DNA of 64,000 bases from Pedobacter westerhofensis. GTDB taxonomy: Bacteria; Bacteroidota; Bacteroidia; Sphingobacteriales; Sphingobacteriaceae. The notes under the pieces are model-generated. The model was given only the letters and a program-made list of their open reading frames with translations. It was not told where the DNA came from and ran no database searches. The stretch covers positions 238,952 through 302,951 of the forward strand of contig NZ_FXTN01000010.1 of NCBI RefSeq assembly GCF_900182595.1. The letters run 5' to 3'. Positions 1 to 9,332 of the stretch are shown piece by piece; the stretch's first letter is position 1, and every line of letters begins with the position of its first letter. Made by a program: the position numbers and the translations under genes.

Positions 1-1
1 T

Positions 2-796
2 TATATTGTCAAAGAATTTTACCTGGACGGCAAAGTGAGGAGCCTCGGGCTGTCCCTTAAGATTGAGCCGCTGCTTTATGAAGGAATTTATCGCGCAGTC
101 TATAAAAATGGGAACAAGAAACAGGTAGCTAACTACGTAAAGGGAAAACTCAGCGGGCCGGTTTACAATTATTATCCCAACGGGAAGCTTTATACGCGAT
201 ATCTTTACGAAAATGCGGTGCCCGGATCAATTTTCACTTCCTATAAGATCACTGACGTGAACGATTCTACCGGTAATGTTCTCGTTAAGGAAGGCAACGG
301 CGAATGTGTTTTTTATGATAACGACTTTAAGTATATCGCCGGCAGGGGGAAAATTAAAAACGGGGAATATGATGGCGTATGGACGGGCGAAGACCAGTCA
401 CAGCACATTACCTATAAGGAAACCTATGAGCAGGGCAAAATGATTGCAGGAGAAAGTACTGATCAGCAAAATGTTACTGTAACCTACACAAAAAGTGCTG
501 TTCAACCCGAGTACAAGGGTGGCGTGAACAACTTCTATAGATATCTGGGCCAAAGCATAAGGTATCCGCCAAACTGCCAGCGTATGGGAATACAAGGAGT
601 AGTAATGGTCACTTTTGCTGTTGATAAAGATGGCTCACTGCATGACATCAGGGTGAGCAACTATGCAAATGAGGAACTGGCTGCAGAAGCAGTACGGGTA
701 ATCAGGCAGTCTCCTTCCTGGATGCCCGGAATGATGAGGGGCAGGAAAGTACGCGTAAGGTATAATGTACCCGTATCATTCGCACTGAGCCAGTAG
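2..796 (+). CDS. TonB C-terminal domain protein with MORN-like N-part, 5' truncated by the window
   Basis: The frame is open to the first base of the window, so the N-terminus lies outside; the internal GTG at 35 is probably not the start. The visible N-terminal part has repeated short units of the type YxNGxKxxxxxYxxGKLxGPxxxYYPNG, like MORN/YwqK repeats. The last 90 or so residues match the TonB C-terminal fold: a YPxxCQRxGIQGxVxVxFxVxxDG stretch, followed by the typical helix and final beta strand ending PVSFALSQ. Such proteins in Bacteroidota are usually periplasmic, anchored in the inner membrane, and hand proton-motive energy to outer-membrane receptors. Whether this one does so is inference, because the membrane anchor is not in view. 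It is convergent with the PepSY gene downstream. Confidence 0.8.
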   Translation, partial: YIVKEFYLDGKVRSLGLSLKIEPLLYEGIYRAVYKNGNKKQVANYVKGKLSGPVYNYYPNGKLYTRYLYENAVPGSIFTSYKITDVNDSTGNVLVKEGNGECVFYDNDFKYIAGRGKIKNGEYDGVWTGEDQSQHITYKETYEQGKMIAGESTDQQNVTVTYTKSAVQPEYKGGVNNFYRYLGQSIRYPPNCQRMGIQGVVMVTFAVDKDGSLHDIRVSNYANEELAAEAVRVIRQSPSWMPGMMRGRKVRVRYNVPVSFALSQ

Positions 797-822
797 AAAA
801 CTGGCAAATCATGTATTCGCGG

Positions 823-1926
823 TTAGGCAAACTGTTTTTTCTTTGTTTTCTTTTTCTTTTTGAGCCAGATGATCAGTCCGGTAACAGGCAGACTGGCGGA
901 TATCAAAGCCGCTGTAAAAGCTACGATCTTTCCAAAAAGGCCAAACAGCTGACCGGTATGGATATCATAGTTGCTTGACTCCAGCTTATCCGCCAGTTTA
1001 AAGTCTTTGTAAAGCTTGTATTTAGACATTTGCAGGGTTGCCGGATCAAAGTAAAACACATTCTGTTTTCTGGACCATTCAGAAGGATAAATTATTCTTA
1101 AACGCAGTTCTCCGGTTTTTCTGACCGACAAGGCGGTTTCCTTTGCGCCAGGATATTGAGTTAAGGCCGCGGTATACAATTGATCATATTTCTGCGGCAG
1201 GCTGTCCTGAGAAAAGGATTTAGCACTTACAGCAACTTTAACAGGCTTCGTTAATTTGCTGCCAGTTAAAAATGCAGCCCCTGTCTTAACGCTGTCAAAG
1301 GCAAAATATAAACCCGAAAGAGCAATCACGATTAAAATCCCGGAGGCGTAAAAACCCAGAACATTATGCAGGTCATAATTTACCCGTTTAAATGAAGCAT
1401 TCCATTTGATGGTTAGAGATTGCCTCAGCAAACGCATCTGATTAGGGAACCATAAAATCCATCCACTGATGAGCATGATGACAAAAATAACGACAGACCA
1501 GTTCATGATGAACTTACCGGGCTCGCCCAGCAGCAATGTACGGTGAAGATCTTCATCAATATCCAGCCAGTCTGGTTTTGCCTTTTTAACCAGGGCAGCC
1601 GTGTAGGGATTAAAATAAAACTCCTTTTTTTTACCGCCCGCCACCAAAACTGTTGCATCGGGACGGCTGTTATTAATTCTTATACTGGTAACTTTTGCAT
1701 TTTTACTGACCTTCTCAAAGTTTTCAATGATTGCGGCAATGCCTATGAAGGGTTTCTGCTGCAGCGGAACATAAAGTTTATCTTTTTCAATAAAATCCCT
1801 GATTTCTTCTTCAAAAGCATAGATACAACCCGTTATACTGACAATAAACACAACCAATCCCGTTGCTAAACCCAGCCATAAATGTATCTGGAGGATTGCA
1901 TCTTTAAACTTTTTACTTTTTGCCAT
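823..1926 (-). CDS. PepSY-associated transmembrane protein (iron-uptake associated)
   Basis: 367 residues. Four hydrophobic segments are visible: near residues 18-40, around the IMNWSVVIFVIMLISGWILW stretch, after the histidine of YDLHNVLGFY, and at the C-terminus before a lysine-rich tail. A PepSY-type periplasmic domain follows the first helix, and conserved histidines (LHRTLL, DLHNVLG, DIHTGQ) sit next to the helices as in PepSY_TM proteins, a family with ferric-reductase-like members. It lies directly downstream of a siderophore-type TonB receptor on the same strand, which supports a role in reducing or releasing iron from an imported siderophore. No Fur site was identified by eye. The family call is firm; the substrate is inference. 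Confidence 0.85.
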   Translation of the reverse strand: MAKSKKFKDAILQIHLWLGLATGLVVFIVSITGCIYAFEEEIRDFIEKDKLYVPLQQKPFIGIAAIIENFEKVSKNAKVTSIRINNSRPDATVLVAGGKKKEFYFNPYTAALVKKAKPDWLDIDEDLHRTLLLGEPGKFIMNWSVVIFVIMLISGWILWFPNQMRLLRQSLTIKWNASFKRVNYDLHNVLGFYASGILIVIALSGLYFAFDSVKTGAAFLTGSKLTKPVKVAVSAKSFSQDSLPQKYDQLYTAALTQYPGAKETALSVRKTGELRLRIIYPSEWSRKQNVFYFDPATLQMSKYKLYKDFKLADKLESSNYDIHTGQLFGLFGKIVAFTAALISASLPVTGLIIWLKKKKKTKKKQFA

Positions 1927-1982
1927 TAAACCTGATGTTTCAGCGGCAAATATATACTTATTTAGATTTAATACAAACTAAA

Positions 1983-2012
1983 AAGGAGGCAGATCAATGA
2001 TCAAACCTCCTT
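1983..2012 (-). promoter_or_regulatory. hairpin between the TonB receptor and PepSY genes
   Basis: AAGGAGG at 1983-1989 pairs exactly with CCTCCTT at 2006-2012 around a 16-nt loop, in the 107-bp gap between the receptor stop and the PepSY start. It could be a weak terminator or a processing hairpin that lowers expression of the second gene. No clear U-tract follows on the minus strand, so read-through is likely. Confidence 0.35.
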
Positions 2013-2033
2013 GTCGCTACACTAAAGTACGTT

Positions 2034-4460
2034 TTAGAACTTGTATGATATCGTTCCGATAAAGCTTCTCAGCTGCTGAGGGTTAACAGTTCCATATCCA
2101 ATGTAATATTGTTTATTGGTAAAGTTATCAGCCTTTACAGCAAACCTGATATGCTTGTCGTAATCCCAGAATGCAGAAGCATTCAGCAGGGTGTAGGCTG
2201 GCAGGATGAACACACCCTGGCCAACAGCTCTTGAATTGATGATCTTATTGTCACTTGCATAGTTTCCACCGAAACCTACACCCAAACCTTTAATAATATG
2301 TGCCGGTAATCTGTAGCTGGCCCAAAAATTAAACAGGTATGGAGACCCTGCAGTATTTGGTCTTAAGCCATCAAGATCGGCACTTGTATTTTCATACTTT
2401 GAATCATTGTAGGCAAAACCCGTGGTCACATTAAATCCTGCAAAAGGATTGGCGGTAATTTCAGCTTCGATACCCTTACTTACCTGAGTTCCGTTTTGAA
2501 TCTGGTTGTTTGGAGCAGGAAGCGTGTTGTCTGTACGTACGATATCTTTCACTTTAATATCATAGTAACTGATGGTAGAACTTAAGCGGCCATCAAAGGC
2601 ATTTAATTTTACACCGCCTTCGATCTGGTTTGCCTGTTCCGGTTTAAACACTTTGCTCTGATAATCTACGCCATTTACGTTGGTAAATCCATTCTGATAA
2701 TTGGCAAAGACAGATACCACATCTTTGATTGGCTGATAAACCAGGCCAAATTTAGGGGCGAAAGCAGTTTGATTATATGCGCCTACAGGTTCGGTAGATG
2801 GCGGGTAATAGCTACCCCCATTTTTGAAACGGTCAACCCTGATCGCTGCTATTGCAAGCAACCTGTCTGTAATGTTCAAAACATCAGAAACATATGCGCT
2901 ATAGGTATCACTTTTATAGATATAAGGATATTCTGAAGGGGTAGTGCTTGCATACAATGCGCTCAGGGATGCTGCATTCAGACCAGCATAATTGAATGTG
3001 GCACTGTTTAGTGGAACTGCATCATACGATGCCCCCAGGTAATGCTGATTTGAATTTCTGTGCAGGTAGTCTAAACCGATAACAACACGGTTTCTCAATC
3101 CGGCAATATTAAAATCGCCATTGAAATTCTGCTGGATCTCTAATGTCTGATCTTTGCTTTTTGCAGTTGACTGGTCGTTACGTGAAATAGAGTCTCCCGG
3201 CAGCAGATAAAAATATGGCCCGAATCCATCACTGTAACTATTTGTTAAGGAAGCGTTGGTAGTGGAAGTCCATGAATCACTGATTTTGTAAGTGGCCTGC
3301 CCAAAAAAGTTTGCATTTCTGGAATACTGGCTTAAATCATTGCCCAGATAAGATTTCTTATAATCAAATCCTAGTTCGTCAGCGCGGTTTGTACCCAGTC
3401 CGGTAGTTCCCAGCAGAAAATAATACGGAGAGATTTGCGAACGGCCGGCCATAATCTCTGCTTCCAGGGTGATCGACAACCGGTCATTAGGATTATACGT
3501 AATCGTTGGGGCAATGTTGTAATTGCGGTTAAATCCTGCATCCTGGAAACTGCCTTTGTAATTGTAGGCAGAGTTCAGACGGAATAAAACTTTCTTTTCT
3601 TTATCCAGCGGGCTGTTAAAGTCAATGCTGCTGCGGAAATAATCATAGCTCCCTGCACTAAGAGCAACTTCAGCACCAACTGAATCATATGCTTTTTTCG
3701 TTACCCGGTTGATCAGGCCTCCGTATGTAGTAAGTGCATTACCGAAAAGTGTGGCTGAAGGGCCTTTGATAATTTCGATATGATCGAGGTTGCTCCCGTC
3801 AATACTGCTGGTTACGTTACCCGCAATACCATTACGCAACTTGGCCTGGGTTACAAATCCACGGGAACTGTAGTAAGAACCACCATCACCACCGCGGCCT
3901 GTAGCTTCCCAAACTCTTGCGATACCTGTTGCATTACGCATGGCATCATCAACAGAGTATACCAGCTGGTCCTGCATTAGCTGACTTGTGATAGTTGTAT
4001 AAACCTGTGGGTTTTCAAGGTTGCTGAGCGGCATTTTAGAAACATATTCGCTCCTGGTACGCTTATATTTATTGGTCTTGCTTGCATTGATCATGATCTC
4101 CTGCAGCTCACCCTTGCTTTGTTCCAGCATGAAATCACTGGTAATAGTTTTATTTGCCAGCACTTCTACCGTCTGGCTTGTGGTACTGAGACCTACGTAA
4201 CTTACCGTTACCGTTTGTGTACCGGCTTCTATCCTTGACAATTCATATCTACCATTTTCATCCGTAGTGGTGCTCCTCTTCAGGGCCTTGATGTAAACAT
4301 TCACAAATTCTCCAGCTTTATGATCAGAGGTCCTAACCGTTCCTTTGATTGTTCCGTAACGGGATTGCGCGTAAATAGTTGAAATAGAAAAGCAGCACAA
4401 TAGCACTAGAACTACTTTCAGGGAGATAAATCTTAAGTTGGGTAATGGTTTCATTTCCAC
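2034..4460 (-). CDS. TonB-dependent siderophore receptor
   Basis: 808 residues. A signal peptide ends in IYAQ near residue 32. It is followed by a carboxypeptidase-regulatory-like beta domain (GTIKGTVRTSDHKAGEFVNVYI region), a plug domain (LMQDQLVYSVDDAMRNATGI, then SSIDGSNLDHIEIIKGPSATLFG), and a long 22-strand-type barrel ending in an aromatic residue (ISYKF). The layout and length fit FhuA/FpvA-type siderophore receptors of Bacteroidota. The outer-membrane location is well supported; the exact siderophore cannot be told. The next gene on the strand is a PepSY membrane protein, a usual partner, so the two are probably co-transcribed under iron control. The start was chosen because it gives a complete signal peptide. 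Confidence 0.92.
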   Translation of the reverse strand: MEMKPLPNLRFISLKVVLVLLCCFSISTIYAQSRYGTIKGTVRTSDHKAGEFVNVYIKALKRSTTTDENGRYELSRIEAGTQTVTVSYVGLSTTSQTVEVLANKTITSDFMLEQSKGELQEIMINASKTNKYKRTRSEYVSKMPLSNLENPQVYTTITSQLMQDQLVYSVDDAMRNATGIARVWEATGRGGDGGSYYSSRGFVTQAKLRNGIAGNVTSSIDGSNLDHIEIIKGPSATLFGNALTTYGGLINRVTKKAYDSVGAEVALSAGSYDYFRSSIDFNSPLDKEKKVLFRLNSAYNYKGSFQDAGFNRNYNIAPTITYNPNDRLSITLEAEIMAGRSQISPYYFLLGTTGLGTNRADELGFDYKKSYLGNDLSQYSRNANFFGQATYKISDSWTSTTNASLTNSYSDGFGPYFYLLPGDSISRNDQSTAKSKDQTLEIQQNFNGDFNIAGLRNRVVIGLDYLHRNSNQHYLGASYDAVPLNSATFNYAGLNAASLSALYASTTPSEYPYIYKSDTYSAYVSDVLNITDRLLAIAAIRVDRFKNGGSYYPPSTEPVGAYNQTAFAPKFGLVYQPIKDVVSVFANYQNGFTNVNGVDYQSKVFKPEQANQIEGGVKLNAFDGRLSSTISYYDIKVKDIVRTDNTLPAPNNQIQNGTQVSKGIEAEITANPFAGFNVTTGFAYNDSKYENTSADLDGLRPNTAGSPYLFNFWASYRLPAHIIKGLGVGFGGNYASDNKIINSRAVGQGVFILPAYTLLNASAFWDYDKHIRFAVKADNFTNKQYYIGYGTVNPQQLRSFIGTISYKF

Positions 4461-4593
4461 GTGTTATATTAGACTAATTATAAATAGTCAGCAATATTAC
4501 AAGTTTTTAGGAATACCAGGTAATTATTTAACATTTCTGCACGCAAAAAGACTGATTACGCGCAGATATCAAAAAAATTCAATGAATTGCCTG

Positions 4594-5265
4594 CTAAGAG
4601 TTGGCAGTTTCGGTTTTAACTCTCAGGTTTTTGAACAAATACTCAGAGATCATATGCTTTTTTTCATTGATCTGCGTAAATTCAAATTGTTCTTCACCCT
4701 CAGCTGCGGTCATTGCATCTTTAGCTTTATTGTAAGAACATCTGTACAGTTCACCGCCATTCTGCAGTTTTCCTTTTTCGTACTGGGCAGAAGATTTATA
4801 CTCACTCAGTTTTTGCTGGAACATCCGTTCAACCTTTCCCAGAGTTTCGGTTTTTGCCTGAAAAATCAATTCCCAGTCGTCAATACTACCACTTTTGGAG
4901 GTAGCAATATTTAAAGTTTTGATTCTGTCTTTAACTTCGTTGGATGATCCCACTTTGATCAGGTGGTTCTTTTTAGATCCGGCAATGTAAATATAACCGG
5001 TTTTATATGTTCTTAATGCAAAAGGTATCCTGTCGGTTTCTGCCTGTACAAAAACACCATCGATATCTGTAAAATTATAATCACTGTTCTCTGAACATCC
5101 GCTGACATTGTATGCAATCACTTTTTCGGTTTCTAACATTCTTTGTATTAAGTCGTCTGACATTGCCTCTCCATTGGCATCAATCAGTACATCTTCCGAA
5201 ATCTGGTGTTTTTTTATAAAATCTTTCTGCTCCTTTGTCAACGGCGTTTTAATAATCATGTACAA
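4594..5265 (-). CDS. T5orf172-type (GIY-YIG-like) domain protein
   Basis: 223 residues, no signal peptide. The middle reads KTGYIYIAGS, then HLIKVGSSNEVKDRIKTLN, then a WELIFQAKTETLGKVERMFQQKL stretch. This is the order of elements in the T5orf172/MUG113 branch of the GIY-YIG nuclease superfamily: a GYIYI in place of GxIYI, KVGSS, a conserved Arg and a late Glu. Members are found both as free-standing proteins and in phages; their substrate is usually unknown. The N-terminal 70 residues are acidic and unrecognised. It stands alone between oppositely functioning neighbours, so context adds nothing. The start could equally be the second Met two codons in. Confidence 0.7.
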   Translation of the reverse strand: MYMIIKTPLTKEQKDFIKKHQISEDVLIDANGEAMSDDLIQRMLETEKVIAYNVSGCSENSDYNFTDIDGVFVQAETDRIPFALRTYKTGYIYIAGSKKNHLIKVGSSNEVKDRIKTLNIATSKSGSIDDWELIFQAKTETLGKVERMFQQKLSEYKSSAQYEKGKLQNGGELYRCSYNKAKDAMTAAEGEEQFEFTQINEKKHMISEYLFKNLRVKTETANS

Positions 5266-5365
5266 TATTACTGATATTAATTGGTATTCATGGATGAAAT
5301 TACTTTAATGACGAGCCGCGAGGCCGTGATTTTCAACTATTTTGGTATCAGATCTTCAGCGGTTT

Positions 5366-6919
5366 TCAGGGCTGCTCCAAAATGAGGACGGTAAATGATG
5401 CAGGGGCAAGCAGCGCATTCATATGATCAGGGCTTATTTTCCTTCTGCTTTCTTTCATGCTTACTGCATTTTCATGCCCGTATGTATTTACTGCATTCAG
5501 GTTACCGGCAGACCAGGTGATTTGTCTGATTGTACCTTTTTTAAACGCGTTGGGCAGGTGATCTACTTTGATCGCAGTATTGATCGCATGAGCAGCATCG
5601 CGGTTCACTATTGTAAAAACAATCTGTTTGCCCTGATCGGTTATGCTTGATGATACATCCAGCGCTTTGATGCCGGTCGCCATATCTGGTGATATCGTGG
5701 TTGCTTTCAATGTGTATTTACCAGAAAAATCCCTGAATGCCTTTAGCGGAGCGAATATTGTCTGCCTGTAGGAACCGGTAGAATCGGCCATAATGGGCGC
5801 CAGCACATTAACCGTTTGCGCCCAGGTAGCCATACCTACAGATGAACTATGCCGCTGAAACAAATTTAAAAAGGTGGCTACGCCAAGAGCGTGCGACCAG
5901 TTGTACTGATATTCCATTTGAAACAATCCCTTCCCTCTGTTGGAATGGATATCCCAGATCCCCCATTCATCAACCGCAAGTTGTATCGGGGCGGTCCTGG
6001 CAGGAAAACGGTACCAGGAGTTGAAATTTGTGACCTTCGCAGGAAATTTACTGAGTAAGGCTTCCATATCCAGCAATGGTTTTTCAAACTGGTCTATCGA
6101 TTTGATCAGCGTGTTGTACGATGTATCTGCAGGAATAGAATAAAGATGAATGGCCAGGAAATCACAGACAGGATTCAGTTTCTCCAGCACCTGTCGGCTC
6201 CATTCCGTATCATCCTGATTGCCAACCAGCACCAGTTTTAAACCAGGATCCTGCAATTTCATAAGTTTTACAAAGAGCCAGGTATCTTTGATATACTGCT
6301 GTACCTCCTGATCCCGCCCGGCGTCTGTCTCTGCATATTCCTCATTGCCAATCCCCCAATATTTTACATTAAATGGTTCTTTAAAACCATGCGACCGCCT
6401 AAGATTGGCATAATAAGTATCACCTGTACCGTTACAATATTCCACCCAGTTGGCTGCCTCTTCAGGAGTACCGGTAGCCATATTTACCACCAGGAAAGGC
6501 TCCGCGCCAATTTTCCTGCAGTAGGAAATAAATTCTGCAGTCCCAAAGTGATTATCCTCTATACCGCCCCAGATCAGGTTTTTTCTTTTTTTCCTGTCAG
6601 ATTTAGGCCCTACCCCATCTTCCCAATGATAGATCTTGGTGAATGTTCCCCCGGGGTATCTTAACAATGGTGTCCGTAGTTCCTTTACTTTTTCTATGAC
6701 ATCCGTTCTGAAACCTTCCTGATCTGACAGTGCCGAATGCTCATCATAAATACCGCCGGTTACCGCCCGGCCAAGATGCTCTATAAACTGACCGTACTGC
6801 AGCGGGCTGATGAGGCCAGCCTGCTGCCCTGCATCAACTGTGACAGAAGCCTGGCGTAAATTCTGAGAAAATGTGGAGAACGCAATGAAATTGAAAAGGC
6901 AAACAAAAAAAATCTTCAT
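5366..6919 (-). CDS. secreted GH51 alpha-L-arabinofuranosidase
   Basis: 517 residues with a signal peptide ending near residue 19 (FSTFSQ). The TIM-barrel motifs of glycoside hydrolase family 51 are plain: QFIEHLGRAVTGGIYDE, LRYPGGTF, WGIGNEE with the acid/base Glu193, and AVDEWGIWD with the nucleophile Glu318. A C-terminal beta domain follows, as in the family. The enzyme releases terminal arabinofuranose from arabinan or arabinoxylan in the periplasm or outside the cell. No SusCD or other glycosidase flanks it, so it is not in an obvious polysaccharide utilisation locus here. Length is normal for the family. Confidence 0.93.
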   Translation of the reverse strand: MKIFFVCLFNFIAFSTFSQNLRQASVTVDAGQQAGLISPLQYGQFIEHLGRAVTGGIYDEHSALSDQEGFRTDVIEKVKELRTPLLRYPGGTFTKIYHWEDGVGPKSDRKKRKNLIWGGIEDNHFGTAEFISYCRKIGAEPFLVVNMATGTPEEAANWVEYCNGTGDTYYANLRRSHGFKEPFNVKYWGIGNEEYAETDAGRDQEVQQYIKDTWLFVKLMKLQDPGLKLVLVGNQDDTEWSRQVLEKLNPVCDFLAIHLYSIPADTSYNTLIKSIDQFEKPLLDMEALLSKFPAKVTNFNSWYRFPARTAPIQLAVDEWGIWDIHSNRGKGLFQMEYQYNWSHALGVATFLNLFQRHSSSVGMATWAQTVNVLAPIMADSTGSYRQTIFAPLKAFRDFSGKYTLKATTISPDMATGIKALDVSSSITDQGKQIVFTIVNRDAAHAINTAIKVDHLPNAFKKGTIRQITWSAGNLNAVNTYGHENAVSMKESRRKISPDHMNALLAPASFTVLILEQP

Positions 6920-6950
6920 TTTAATGGGTAAATAGCATAAAAGGCTGAAA

Positions 6951-7322
6951 TTAATCTTTATCCTCTGATTTTTGCGGATAATCTATATAAATTACTTCAG
7001 GTAAATCGCCAAATACCGTCTCTGTAACCGAACAAAGCCACAGTTTGTGATTAAAAGCTTTGCCTTTGTAAGTTTCCATTAAATAATCCCCGCCGCCAAG
7101 TTTGCAGTTACTGCGGTCTTTAATCAGTTTCATCCGGTCGGCCCCTTTAATGGGTTCGTCGCTCATCTTTAAAAAGCATTCATTTTTGTTGCCCGACACT
7201 TTGTCGAGCATCGTATCTGCCCCTTCTACCATTTCCAGGTCGACAATAGATTTGGTCCATTCCGGCAGATCTACATACCACTTTTGTTCTTTTGTTTTAT
7301 AAAATCTGAATGTTCGGTTCAT
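6951..7322 (-). CDS. small conserved protein of unknown function, paralogue of 50175-50534
   Basis: 123 residues, soluble, no signal peptide. It begins MNRTFRFYKTKEQKWYVDLP and contains LEMVEGADTMLDKV, GGGDYLMETYKG and a C-terminal VIYIDYPQ. The protein at 50175-50534, inside the integrative element, aligns along the whole length with the same landmarks (FKFYKTAAERWYIDLPEW, LEMVQGADTMLDKV, GGGDYIMETYRG, VIYVGYP). I believe this corresponds to the family now called DUF6717, but I cannot check that. Function unknown. It sits between the arabinofuranosidase and an intergenic region, transcribed with the former but probably unrelated. Confidence 0.75.
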   Translation of the reverse strand: MNRTFRFYKTKEQKWYVDLPEWTKSIVDLEMVEGADTMLDKVSGNKNECFLKMSDEPIKGADRMKLIKDRSNCKLGGGDYLMETYKGKAFNHKLWLCSVTETVFGDLPEVIYIDYPQKSEDKD

Positions 7323-7525
7323 GTTACAACATTGTATACTTCTCCCAATCAGAATTTATGCCAGCAATGCCATCTGCCAAAATAATATGTGGTTGGGGCT
7401 CGATATCCCCCAAATTACATGTATATATACCGCATTTAGGTGATAGGAATTAACATGCAGGATACAGAATTTTACATCGGAATCTATTCGCCTCAATTTA
7501 GTTATTCCACACTAATTATTTACCT

Positions 7526-8026
7526 ATGGATAAATTCTGCAAAGAGCATCTGCATCTGCAAAGTATGTTTGCTAATGAACCTCACATGAAGCCAATTTCG
7601 GGGCTGAGGATAAACTACAGATTTACGATCAAGGTATGGCTAACCAGCATTCTGCTGGGCACTACCCTTTTCTTTGCGTTTAAACTGATCAGAGATCTGT
7701 CCCTTTCTGAAGGCCCCCATACAGACGGGATCTCCCCATTGTTTTATTTTATCATTGCCCTGGCACTGGCGGTGATATTATCAGTCCCTTCCCTGCTCCT
7801 TTTTGCAGCAGGCTATAATTTTATTGCGGGGTATATCTACAATTCATTCAGAATTAAATTTACACTTGTTCTGATTGCAGAGGCATTGTGCTGGCTATCG
7901 TTCTACGTTGGTTTTGGCGGATGCCCGGAGGCGGTCATCATGAATCTGGATATTATTCTCCCCTACGCTATTGCCATATTTATCAGTATCATCGTTTACA
8001 GGCTAAGTTCAGGATTTAACGAATAG
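7526..8026 (+). CDS. hypothetical membrane protein
   Basis: 166 residues. After a soluble, Cys- and His-containing N-terminus (FCKEHLHLQSMF) there are four hydrophobic segments: near residues 33-52, 70-92, 110-125 and 140-160. No family recognised. Its 3' end overlaps the convergent signal peptidase gene by 11 bp, which argues that both reading frames are real and tightly packed. No operon partner. Confidence 0.6.
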   Translation: MDKFCKEHLHLQSMFANEPHMKPISGLRINYRFTIKVWLTSILLGTTLFFAFKLIRDLSLSEGPHTDGISPLFYFIIALALAVILSVPSLLLFAAGYNFIAGYIYNSFRIKFTLVLIAEALCWLSFYVGFGGCPEAVIMNLDIILPYAIAIFISIIVYRLSSGFNE

Positions 8027-9125
8027 GCTTTAGTACCCTGTTCCATCTTACTTTGTGCAGCAGGTTCTCTGCAGAATCAATACTCAGCCAGGTAATCATT
8101 GCTTTTCCAATCACATGATCTTCAGGAACATACCCCCAGAAGCGCGAATCCAGGGAATTATGGCGGTTATCCCCCATCATCCAGTAGTAATCCATCTTAA
8201 ATGTATAATGATCTGCCTTTTTTCCATTAATCAGAATGTCATTGCCTGCGGTATCTACTCTGTTATGCTCATAGAGCTCAATCGCCCTGCGGTATAAAAT
8301 CAGTGAAGACTCGTTCAGGCTGATCGTCATTCCTTTTTTTGGCAGGGTTAGCGGGCCAAAGTTGTCCATGTTCCATTTATACTTTTCGTTATGCGGAAAG
8401 ATCTCTGCATCAAAATGACCTGCAGGATCTATAACCGGCGTCACCTTTTTGATATAGGAATATCCCTTAAATTCTGACAGGCTTGCTGTGGGTATGATCA
8501 TCGTATAGCTGCTCAGATCTTCCTGGCCGATGATCTCGATACCCATATCATCAAATATCTCCGGGTTAATGGTATTTCCATCGGTAACAACATGATAGGA
8601 GGTCTGTGCTTTTTCTGCATTCGGGGCAGCCTTGCCATTTACAAAAACCTGTCCGTTCAGAATACTGAGCACATCGCCGGGTGTAGCCTGACAACGTTTG
8701 ATCAGGTTAGTCCGCACGTCGACCGGCCTGTCATATGAAGGATCTGCCTCTTCAGGTTTATTGAAAACAACAATGTCACCTTTTTTTATTTCAGTTAATC
8801 CCGGAAGGCGAAAATACGGCAAGTGGATGCCATCCCAGTAAGTTTTGATTTGGTATTTGGTAATAGTTGATTCCAGAAACGGATTTTGGACCGGCGTAAA
8901 GGGCATCCTTGCGCCATAGCTCATTTTACTTACAAACAGATAATCACCCGTTAACAACGTTCCTTCCATCGACCCTGAGGGTATGGCATAGGCCGAAAAG
9001 ATCAGTCCGCGGATGAGTGTAGATGCAACAAGGGCAAATACCAGGGCATTGAGCCATTCACGTTTCCTGGATTGCTGTGGCTTGCTGTCCTCTGTTTTCT
9101 TTTTAAAGGGAAAGTTTAAGTTCAT
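8016..9125 (-). CDS. lepB: signal peptidase I
   Basis: 369 residues. One N-terminal membrane segment (residues about 27-47) is followed by box B, IPSGSMEGTLLTGDYLFVSK, with the catalytic Ser52. The Lys of the dyad is in RTNLIKRCQ (Lys143), followed by ATPGD, and box E is MMGDNRHNSLDSRFWG. This enzyme cuts signal peptides from exported proteins at the outer face of the inner membrane. The protein is longer than the E. coli type because of a large insertion between the Lys box and box E, which is usual in Bacteroidota. Single gene, convergent with a membrane protein. Confidence 0.96.
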   Translation of the reverse strand: MNLNFPFKKKTEDSKPQQSRKREWLNALVFALVASTLIRGLIFSAYAIPSGSMEGTLLTGDYLFVSKMSYGARMPFTPVQNPFLESTITKYQIKTYWDGIHLPYFRLPGLTEIKKGDIVVFNKPEEADPSYDRPVDVRTNLIKRCQATPGDVLSILNGQVFVNGKAAPNAEKAQTSYHVVTDGNTINPEIFDDMGIEIIGQEDLSSYTMIIPTASLSEFKGYSYIKKVTPVIDPAGHFDAEIFPHNEKYKWNMDNFGPLTLPKKGMTISLNESSLILYRRAIELYEHNRVDTAGNDILINGKKADHYTFKMDYYWMMGDNRHNSLDSRFWGYVPEDHVIGKAMITWLSIDSAENLLHKVRWNRVLKPIR

Positions 9126-9332
9126 GTCAATAGTTTTAGTTATTCATTTGACAGTGAAGCAGATCAGATGTTACAGGATCAGTGCATCAAATCGGGAACA
9201 AAGAAATCTCTGCTGAAATACAGATATGGGTGATGTTTATGCCCCATTTTGGTGATTGGAGATCATTCCTGTTATACCCAATTTTGCACTGGCAGATGAA
9301 TATTTGCTGTAAACGACTAACGAATTGTCAAG